Source of the DNA: Deltaproteobacteria bacterium UBA7527
Lineage (GTDB): Bacteria > Desulfobacterota > Syntrophorhabdia > Syntrophorhabdales > Syntrophorhabdaceae
Length of the DNA stretch: 6,615 nucleotides
NCBI GenBank assembly: GCA_002478225.1
Contig: DLMV01000017.1
Location: 36,255-42,869 of the forward strand
Reading direction: 5' to 3'
The position numbers and the translations under genes were made by a program. The notes below the pieces were generated by a model. It was given only the letters and a program-made list of their open reading frames with translations, did no database searches and had not been told where the DNA came from. Positions 1-4,640 of this stretch are shown here, piece after piece (position 1 is the stretch's first letter; every line of letters begins with the position of its first letter).

Positions 1-245
1 TCCACTGAGATGGAACGGACGAAAGCGCCCTTCCGGGGTAGAAATTCTACAAAACCTTCTGCCTCGAGGCGGCGAAATGCCTCGCGAATAGGCGTGCGGC
101 TTGTCCTGAACATTTTTTGTAAATTTACTTCGTTCAGCCTTTTACCTTCTTCGAGCTGTCCTTTGATTATCTGTTCCCGCAGGTGCTGAAAGATCTGATC
201 ATGTAAAAGCAATGCTGGCTGAAAATCCTCTGGCGTGTCGTCCAT
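1..245 (-). CDS. GntR-family (FadR/FCD-type) transcriptional regulator, N-terminal part
   Basis: This is a probable ligand-responsive repressor of the divergent catabolic locus. The reverse strand reads 81 codons from an ATG at 245-243 and is cut by the window edge. About residues 12-79 form the GntR winged helix-turn-helix: an amphipathic first helix (LLLHDQIFQHLREQIIKGQL), then EEGKRLNEVNLQKMF, the recognition-helix signature TSRTPIREAFRRLEAEGFV (residues 48-66), and the wing FLPRKGAFVRSIS. The TPIREA...LEAEG pattern is typical of the FadR subfamily, whose C-terminal FCD domain binds small acids, but that domain lies outside the window. An in-frame TAA directly before the ATG excludes a longer protein. 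The Shine-Dalgarno is poor. The gene has its own promoter, overlapped by an operator identical in core to the one controlling the divergent gene, so autoregulation is likely (inference). The family call is firm; the FCD subfamily is likely. Confidence 0.9.
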   Translation of the reverse strand, partial: MDDTPEDFQPALLLHDQIFQHLREQIIKGQLEEGKRLNEVNLQKMFRTSRTPIREAFRRLEAEGFVEFLPRKGAFVRSISV

Positions 246-269
246 TTATCCGTTATCCATGATCTTTTG

Positions 270-292
270 TGATGTCTGTCGACAGTATACAA
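270..292 (-). promoter_or_regulatory. Operator site 1, GntR-type, before the regulator gene
   Basis: On the minus strand this reads TTGTATACTGTCGACAG followed by ACATCA. It matches operator 2 (477-499) in 22 of 23 positions, in opposite orientation. The core CTGTCGACAG (276-285) is a perfect palindrome. It fits the GT-N2-AC pattern known for FadR-subfamily GntR sites, and a second GT-N2-AC (GTATAC, 285-290) sits next to it. The core overlaps the -10 element of the leftward promoter, so binding should block transcription of the regulator itself. That the local GntR protein binds here is inference from position and motif class. Confidence 0.75.
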
Positions 293-311
293 AATCAAAA
301 AAAAATGTCAA
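284..311 (-). promoter_or_regulatory. Promoter of the GntR regulator gene (leftward)
   Basis: On the minus strand a perfect -35 TTGACA (311-306) is followed by a 16-base spacer (305-290) and the -10 element TATACT (289-284), one base from the sigma-70 consensus. Transcription should start near 277, about 30 bases before the regulator ATG. The -10 lies inside operator 1. The layout is identical to that of the rightward promoter. Confidence 0.75.
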
Positions 312-457
312 GCAAAAAAAGTGATGTTTTTTCTGTAAAAACAGAAACTATATTGATCTTTTGTAATGTTTATAAACAGGTCCGTGTATCATCGCTATTG
401 CCTAATATATTGTTTTTAAAAACGATTAATATATGAATATTTTTTTATTGTTTTTCC

Positions 458-485
458 TTGACAATTTTTTACATAATTGTATACT
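458..485 (+). promoter_or_regulatory. Promoter of the dehydrogenase/hydratase gene (rightward)
   Basis: A perfect -35 TTGACA (458-463), a 16-base spacer (464-479) and the -10 element TATACT (480-485) form a strong sigma-70 type promoter. The expected start is near 492, giving a leader of about 150 bases before the ATG at 643. The -10 is embedded in operator 2, an arrangement suited to tight repression with strong induced output. Confidence 0.78.
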
Positions 486-499
486 GTCGACAGATATCA
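477..499 (+). promoter_or_regulatory. Operator site 2, GntR-type, before the dehydrogenase/hydratase gene
   Basis: The site reads TTGTATACTGTCGACAG then ATATCA, and differs from inverted operator 1 at one position only (T versus C at 495). The perfect palindrome CTGTCGACAG is at 484-493, with the adjoining GTATAC at 479-484. Conservation of 22 of 23 bases inside otherwise unlike AT-rich DNA points to one DNA-binding protein, most simply the GntR regulator encoded next door. The core covers the end of the -10 and the expected start site. Confidence 0.75.
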
Positions 500-642
500 G
501 ATACAATCATAAGAATATTTATTTACAGCAACACAGGCTATTGTGATTTTTTATACAAATAAAGTGCTTCCTGGCAGGCCGAGGTGGGATCGAAAACAAG
601 GCTTCAGCGGTAGGATAGATCTTCACTCCGCAGGAGATTAAT

Positions 643-2667
643 ATGGATACAAAAAGAAAACCCTTCACTTCTGTTTTAAACCCGTTGTTATTAAAACCTA
701 TAAGGCCTCTTCCCGGTGAGGTGGCGGTTATCGGCGCTGGGACAACCGGCATTGATATAGGATTTTACCTTACAAGCTCTCTCGTCGATATGAGGCTCAT
801 CCTCACAGATGCCGGAGAAGAGATTTTAAAAAAGGCGGAAAAACAGTTCGCCGATTACGTGAGAAATTTGGTAGACAGGAAAAAGATCAAGGAAGAGCAG
901 GGTCAAAAGATCCTGAACAACGTGATCTATACGACCGACTACAATGACATCAAGAGCGCCGATCTGGTTATTGAAACACTGCCGGAAGACATCTCTTTAA
1001 AAAGAGAAGCGCTTTCTAAGGTCGAAGAGGTGGTCGGCCCATCTGCCATCATTACATCAAATACCGGTTTATTTCCACCTGACCGGATCTTCCTGAGCAT
1101 GAAAGACCCTGCAAGGGCAACGGTCGTGCATTTCTTTCCGCCTGTCCCGAGAAGCATACCGGTGGAAGTGGCCATATGGGATAAAGTAAGCCGGGAAGTG
1201 CTGGATTATCTCTCATGGGTCTTTGCCATGACAGGGAAGGTAGCGATCCCAACGGGCAGCGTAGTCTGTTTAATGCTGGGAAGGATATGGAACAACTGGT
1301 GCAATGAGGCTGTTTATCTCCTCGATGGCGCCGCCGCAGGCATGATCGATCATACGGCTGAAGAGTTTATTGCAGAAGGACCATTTTGGACGCTGAACGC
1401 AACGAAGGGCAGTGATATTGTTTTTCAAGGAAATGCATTGCAAATGGAAGAAGGGGATCATTACCTGCCATCGCCTGCTCTGAAGTCCACACAACCGTGG
1501 GAGACAAAGAGACCGGGCAGCGCGCTCGATGTCCCAGAAGATAAAAAAGACATGATCAGGGACAGGCTGTTGGGGATACTATTCTCGCAGTCTTTCGATA
1601 TTATTGATCGCGGTATTGGGGCGCCTGAGGACCTGAACTTCGGCTGCCAGGTTGCCCTTGGATTCAGCAAGGGACCGATGGATATCATGCTCGACGCAGG
1701 CGAAGATAAGGTGCGCCAGGTTATTAATAGGCTTCAGACCGAAAGGGGCGGCTTTCCGGGGCCAAAGAGGCCCTACCAAGACTATCAGGACTTCAGGCGG
1801 TATATCCTTCTGGATGAGATCGAGGGCGTGAAGATCATCACAATACGGCGCCCACAGGCAATGAACGCCATTCGTGAAGAGCTGAACAACGAAATAATGG
1901 CCTTGTTGAAAAAGTATGAAAATGACCCGGACACAAAGGGGTTCGTCCTGACCGGATACGGCCCGGCAGCATTTTCAGCAGGAGCCGACATCGGCACTTT
2001 CCCGGACATGCTGGGCGACATCGACAAGGGTACCCAGGCAGCAAGGGATTGGGCAAAGGTTCAACCCTACATGGACCGGCTTGCCAAGCCTATCGTTGCC
2101 GCCATAAACGGTGTGGCGCTCGGCGGGGGATTAGAGCTTGCGATCCGCTGCCACAGCATGGTAGCTACAGCGAATGCGAGATTCCAGTTTCCCGAGATCA
2201 TGCTCGGAATACTGCCGGCAATAGGAGGGACGATCGTTCCCTATCGGAAATGGCCTCAAGGCGCAGGACTTTTCCATGAAATGCTCTGTCTGGCGAGACC
2301 GATCAATGTGAAAGAGGCTTTAGAGATAGGCATGGTCAGCAAGGTGGCGAACAGCTATCATGAGATGATCCAGGAAGCCGTCAAGGAGGTGAATAATCTT
2401 ACAGGCAGGATCAAGAGGATCCCTGATGGAAAGGTAGATATCCCGAAGATGGAAATGCCGGAGAATCCCATGGCCGGCAAGCTCGCTTTAAGCAAAGAGT
2501 CCATCTCCATCATTATCAGAACAGTGGAAAATGGGGCCCGGTCAGAACGTTTTGCCGATGCTCTCGAGATCGGCTACCGGGGTTTTGGCGAGATCGCATG
2601 CACCGAGGCAGCAAAAGAGGGCGTTGCCGCTTTCATGGAAAAAAGAACTCCTGTGTATAAGAAATGA
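643..2667 (+). CDS. 3-hydroxyacyl-CoA dehydrogenase-like / enoyl-CoA hydratase fusion protein
   Basis: This is a 674-residue cytosolic beta-oxidation type protein. The N-terminal half resembles NAD-dependent 3-hydroxyacyl-CoA dehydrogenase and the C-terminal half enoyl-CoA hydratase (crotonase). The Rossmann loop is VAVIGAGTTG (about 27-36). The dehydrogenase strand HFFPPVPRSIPVEVA keeps the His163-Glu175 dyad at the normal spacing. A GFSKGPMDIM segment (340-349) belongs to the dehydrogenase C-terminal domain. The crotonase domain begins near 385, with FSAGADI (444-450, oxyanion-hole Ala446), GVALGGGLELA with Glu498, and FPEIMLGILPAIGGT with Glu518; these match the two catalytic glutamates of crotonase. 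The order is the reverse of FadB and like the archaeal and anaerobe-type fusions of about 650 residues. Three further dehydrogenase active-site positions look changed (see findings), so dehydrogenase activity is uncertain. AGGAG at 632-636 lies six bases before the ATG. It is the first gene of the rightward unit, under operator 2. The substrate cannot be read from the sequence. Confidence 0.9.
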   Translation: MDTKRKPFTSVLNPLLLKPIRPLPGEVAVIGAGTTGIDIGFYLTSSLVDMRLILTDAGEEILKKAEKQFADYVRNLVDRKKIKEEQGQKILNNVIYTTDYNDIKSADLVIETLPEDISLKREALSKVEEVVGPSAIITSNTGLFPPDRIFLSMKDPARATVVHFFPPVPRSIPVEVAIWDKVSREVLDYLSWVFAMTGKVAIPTGSVVCLMLGRIWNNWCNEAVYLLDGAAAGMIDHTAEEFIAEGPFWTLNATKGSDIVFQGNALQMEEGDHYLPSPALKSTQPWETKRPGSALDVPEDKKDMIRDRLLGILFSQSFDIIDRGIGAPEDLNFGCQVALGFSKGPMDIMLDAGEDKVRQVINRLQTERGGFPGPKRPYQDYQDFRRYILLDEIEGVKIITIRRPQAMNAIREELNNEIMALLKKYENDPDTKGFVLTGYGPAAFSAGADIGTFPDMLGDIDKGTQAARDWAKVQPYMDRLAKPIVAAINGVALGGGLELAIRCHSMVATANARFQFPEIMLGILPAIGGTIVPYRKWPQGAGLFHEMLCLARPINVKEALEIGMVSKVANSYHEMIQEAVKEVNNLTGRIKRIPDGKVDIPKMEMPENPMAGKLALSKESISIIIRTVENGARSERFADALEIGYRGFGEIACTEAAKEGVAAFMEKRTPVYKK

Positions 2668-2685
2668 GCATGAGGCACAGCGAAC

Positions 2686-2711
2686 CGTATACCGTAATCG
2701 TATATCGTGAT
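2686..2711 (+). repeat. Tandem pair of 13-base degenerate repeats
   Basis: CGTATACCGTAAT (2686-2698) is followed directly by CGTATATCGTGAT (2699-2711), with two differences in 13. They sit just downstream of the fusion gene. Both differences are C/T or A/G transitions, as expected of an old duplication. Confidence 0.55.
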
Positions 2712-2755
2712 CGCAAAGAAGCGTGGGGCGGAAGGCGTGAGGGATGGACCCCGTT

Positions 2756-2820
2756 AAATGTGAAATGCAAAACGTAAAATGTTTAAACTTTTCACTGCTC
2801 ACGTTCCACTTTTTACATTC
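2756..2820. repeat. Imperfect inverted repeat with short palindromic centre
   Basis: The arm at 2756-2775 (AAATGTGAAATGCAAAACGT) pairs with 2801-2820 (ACGTTCCACTTTTTACATTC) at 14 of 20 positions. Between them, 2774-2795 is itself nearly palindromic, matching its reverse complement at 18 of 22 positions around GTTTAAAC. The TGAAA/TTTCAC-type composition is unlike the coding sequence on either side. It may be a dispersed intergenic repeat, but one copy cannot prove that. Confidence 0.45.
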
Positions 2821-2864
2821 TACGATATCAGTAGAGAGCTGGCAACTGTTAAGCGGAGAGGCGA

Positions 2865-2880
2865 TCCCGTCAAGTCGGGA
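2865..2880. repeat. Small TCCCG/CGGGA hairpin
   Basis: TCCCG (2865-2869) and CGGGA (2876-2880) form a five-pair stem around a six-base loop. No T-run follows on the plus strand, so it is not a standard terminator. It resembles the short dyads common in intergenic repeats of proteobacteria. Its function is unknown. Confidence 0.35.
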
Positions 2881-2938
2881 CAGGTTCCGGGCCCGATGCC
2901 CTGGCTGGCGGCCATTGATGTAGAAAAAGGATGCAAAT

Positions 2939-2976
2939 TTGCCATTCTCGCATATAATTGTATAGAGTGGTCAGGG
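2939..2976 (+). promoter_or_regulatory. Probable TRAP operon promoter with a degenerate third operator
   Basis: A -35-like TTGCCA (2939-2944), a 16-base spacer and TATAGA (2961-2966) copy the geometry of the two upstream promoters. The stretch TTGTATAGAGTGGTCAG (2958-2974) matches operator 2 at 13 of 17 positions, and the shared run ATAATTGTATA extends upstream of it. The palindromic core is damaged (GTGGTC instead of GTCGAC). An alternative -10, TATAAT at 2953-2958, has no good -35. If real, the TRAP genes have a promoter of their own under the same GntR regulator, with weaker binding. Confidence 0.45.
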
Positions 2977-3044
2977 AAACCGAGGATATTTTAAAGGAGG
3001 TGGTCGAAGAGAGGTAAGGGGATAATGTTCTGCAAATCTAAAAT

Positions 3045-3051
3045 AAGGGGG
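3045..3051 (+). promoter_or_regulatory. Ribosome binding site of dctP
   Basis: AAGGGGG lies five bases before the ATG at 3057 and supports that start. A stronger sequence, AAAGGAGGTG, at 2993-3002 has no start codon at a usable distance. Confidence 0.6.
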
Positions 3052-3056
3052 TTGTT

Positions 3057-4082
3057 ATGAAACGCTTTAAAGCGATATTTTTGGTTCTATTTTTATCGGT
3101 CATCGGGGTTTCATTCCTAACAACATCGGCATTCGGTCAGGCAAAACCTATTGAGCTCACTTACGCGCAATTCCAGCCGGCACAGCATTTCAACAACAAG
3201 CTTTCTGAATCGTATGCAAAAGAGATCGAGAAGAGGACGAACGGCAGGGTAAAGATCACCGTGTTCTCCGGTGGGACGCTTATCGCTGCCGATAAGACTT
3301 ACAGCGGCATAGTGACCGGGATCGCCGATATGGGCATGTCCTGCATGGCTTACACGAGGGGAAAATTCCCCCTGTCGGAGGTGATCGATCTGCCCCTTGG
3401 CTACAAGACAGGCGTGGCTGCCACAAAGCTGATCAACCTCTTTTATGAAAAATTCAAGCCAAAAGAATACAACGAGACAGAGGTTATGTACTTCATGGCC
3501 CATAGCCCCGGCATCGTTCATTCAAAGAAACCCATCTATAAACTTGAGGACATAAAAGGGCAGAAGATCCGCTGCACAGGCCTGGCTGCGAAAGTGGCCG
3601 GCAAGCTCGGGGCTGTCCCTGTTGCCATGCCTATGGGGGAGACCTACGACGCCATCAGCAGGGGTGTTGTGGACGGTTCAATGGGGCCGCAGGAGTCTAC
3701 GCAGGGCTGGAGATGGGGTGAAGTCATCGCCGCCTCGACACAGAGCTTCGGCGCCGGGTATTCCACAGGGTTTTTTGTTGTTATGAACAAGCAGAAATGG
3801 AATTCTCTTCCTCCTGATATTCAGAAGATCTTCAGAGAGGTGAACAAGGAGTGGGCAGACAAGAATGGGGAGGCATGGGATTTTTACGATAAGCAGTCAA
3901 AGGACTGGATGCTGCAGATCGGTAAAAAGGTCATCTCGCTTTCACCTGAAGAGAATGCCAGATGGGCTGCGCTGGTCAAGCCCCTGCTTAATGAATACGT
4001 GGATAACATGAAGAAACAGGGCCTGCCCGGGCAGGAGGCATTGGATTTCTGCCTGGCGGAGCTGAAGAAGCTCGAGAAGTAA
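3057..4082 (+). CDS. dctP: TRAP transporter periplasmic substrate-binding protein, DctP family
   Basis: This secreted binding protein captures an organic acid, usually a carboxylate, and passes it to the DctQM membrane complex. Its 341 residues fit the family's usual 320-350. It has a Sec signal peptide: MKRFK, a hydrophobic core at about residues 6-23, and a likely cleavage site around AFGQA (25-29). The mature part starts PIELTYAQFQPAQHF. The family signature lies in DIKGQKIRCTGLAAKVAGKL and the following PMGETYDAISRGVVDG (about 165-207). Arg172 in the KIR motif is the position that in characterised DctP proteins forms a salt bridge with the ligand carboxylate, so a carboxylic acid ligand is likely. 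The ligand itself cannot be deduced; Trp218 and Trp220 in the second domain may line the pocket (inference). It is the first gene of the dctPQM unit, followed by a strong stem-loop that may raise its level over the membrane genes. Confidence 0.93.
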   Translation: MKRFKAIFLVLFLSVIGVSFLTTSAFGQAKPIELTYAQFQPAQHFNNKLSESYAKEIEKRTNGRVKITVFSGGTLIAADKTYSGIVTGIADMGMSCMAYTRGKFPLSEVIDLPLGYKTGVAATKLINLFYEKFKPKEYNETEVMYFMAHSPGIVHSKKPIYKLEDIKGQKIRCTGLAAKVAGKLGAVPVAMPMGETYDAISRGVVDGSMGPQESTQGWRWGEVIAASTQSFGAGYSTGFFVVMNKQKWNSLPPDIQKIFREVNKEWADKNGEAWDFYDKQSKDWMLQIGKKVISLSPEENARWAALVKPLLNEYVDNMKKQGLPGQEALDFCLAELKKLEK

Positions 4083-4092
4083 AGAGCGCAAT

Positions 4093-4127
4093 GGAAGGGG
4101 GAGTGTTTGATAAACACCTCCCCTTCC
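4093..4127 (+). promoter_or_regulatory. Strong stem-loop between dctP and dctQ (attenuator or mRNA stabiliser)
   Basis: GGAAGGGGGAGTGTTT (4093-4108) pairs with AAACACCTCCCCTTCC (4112-4127) across a three-base GAT loop. This gives 14 Watson-Crick pairs, one G-T pair and one A-C mismatch. The following bases TTATACTT are a poor T-run, so full termination is unlikely. Stem-loops just after binding-protein genes in transporter operons are known to protect the upstream message or cause partial termination, yielding more binding protein than permease. That role here is inferred from position. Confidence 0.7.
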
Positions 4128-4144
4128 TTATACTTGAACTGGTC

Positions 4145-4150
4145 AGGAGG
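4145..4150 (+). promoter_or_regulatory. Ribosome binding site fixing the dctQ start
   Basis: AGGAGG lies seven bases before the ATG at 4158. It decides against an in-frame TTG at 4107, which falls inside the stem-loop and has no Shine-Dalgarno. Confidence 0.8.
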
Positions 4151-4157
4151 GAGCTCG

Positions 4158-4640
4158 ATGGAAGGATATCTCAAGGGCATCAAAGGCATCAGCAGCTTTA
4201 TGAATACGATAGCAGCTATCGGCCTTACGTTTATCATGCTGCTCACTACCCTCGACGTGATCCTGAGGCTTTTCAAAAGTCCCATTGTAGGCACGTACGA
4301 GCTCGTAGCCTTTACCGGAGGAATAATCATTGGGTTTGCTGTGCCGATGACTTCCTGGATGAGGGCGCATGTATATGTGGATTTTCTCGTCCAGAAATTT
4401 CCTGAAGGCAGGCGCGATGTCGTCAATATATTTACCCGGTTGATGGTGATCGCATTCTTTACGATAGCCGGGGTCAACTTATTCAAGCACGGGTGGTATC
4501 TCTATTCGACGCATGAGGTCTCGCCCACCCTTCAACTGCCCTTTTACCCTATCGTTTTTGGAATAGCCGTAGCCTGCGTCCTTGAATGTTTCGTTATGAT
4601 CGCCGACATTGTCAAAATAGCGGAGGGAAAATATGAATGA
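4158..4640 (+). CDS. dctQ: TRAP transporter small membrane subunit, DctQ family
   Basis: This 160-residue inner-membrane protein joins DctM to form the Na+- or H+-driven TRAP permease. Four hydrophobic segments are visible at about residues 16-38, 46-66, 88-108 and 127-152, the normal DctQ topology and size. Family features are the GTYELVAF stretch with Glu48 at the start of segment 2, and the loop WMRAHVYVDFL (67-77) with Arg69, His71 and Asp75. The frame is open upstream to 4107, but the ATG at 4158 behind AGGAGG gives the normal N-terminus, while the extension would start inside a hairpin. The stop codon overlaps the dctM start by 8 bases, so the two membrane genes are probably translationally coupled and made in matched amounts. 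Confidence 0.92.
   Translation: MEGYLKGIKGISSFMNTIAAIGLTFIMLLTTLDVILRLFKSPIVGTYELVAFTGGIIIGFAVPMTSWMRAHVYVDFLVQKFPEGRRDVVNIFTRLMVIAFFTIAGVNLFKHGWYLYSTHEVSPTLQLPFYPIVFGIAVACVLECFVMIADIVKIAEGKYE

Larger units (their letters stand above)
246..642. other. AT-rich divergent control region (397 bases, no gene)
   Basis: This is the non-coding stretch between the GntR gene and the dehydrogenase/hydratase gene. Its ends carry the two mirrored promoter/operator units described separately. The middle, about 312-457, is strongly AT-rich with long A and T runs. It also holds two small symmetric elements: a 7-base inverted repeat with a 4-base loop (330-336 with 341-347) and the perfect 12-base palindrome GTTTTTAAAAAC at 412-423. 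Such DNA is often intrinsically bent or bound by nucleoid proteins, but I cannot show that here. From about 492 to 642 lies a leader of roughly 150 bases for the rightward transcript. I recognise no riboswitch or terminator in it. Confidence 0.75.
2668..3056. other. 389-base intergenic region before the TRAP operon, no convincing gene
   Basis: No convincing gene is present. An open frame of 71 codons (2779-2994) starts inside a repeat, has no Shine-Dalgarno and shows no recognisable protein features, so I treat it as chance. The region contains a tandem pair of degenerate repeats (2686-2711), an imperfect inverted repeat (2756-2820), a small GC hairpin (2865-2880), a promoter-like stretch with operator-like sequence (2939-2976), and a leader of about 85 bases before dctP. 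There is no clear terminator with a stem and T-run after the upstream gene, so read-through into the transporter genes is possible. Confidence 0.6.

Noticed and set aside
246..260. Four-codon frame (MDNG) directly before the GntR start on the minus strand, with TAA adjoining ATG
   Set aside because: It is too short to tell from chance and has no ribosome site of its own. The overlap might matter for reinitiation, but nothing supports that.
270..499. Terminal inverted repeats of a mobile element
   Set aside because: The two inverted copies enclose only AT-rich DNA without a transposase, and each coincides exactly with a promoter -10, so operators explain them better.
2779..2994. 71-codon open frame between the fusion gene and dctP
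   Set aside because: It begins within a repeat, has no Shine-Dalgarno, shows no recognisable motif, and spans a hairpin, the probable TRAP promoter and the operator-like site.
3117..3521. 134-codon open frame on the minus strand within dctP
   Set aside because: It is a shadow of the well-supported dctP coding frame, with no features of its own.
4107..4157. Longer dctQ reading from TTG at 4107 (17 extra residues)
   Set aside because: The TTG is within the stem-loop and lacks a Shine-Dalgarno, while the ATG at 4158 has AGGAGG at ideal spacing and gives the normal family N-terminus.
3884..4486. 200-codon open frame on the minus strand across dctP end and dctQ
   Set aside because: It lies antisense to two clear genes and across the stem-loop, and its translation has no recognisable family features.
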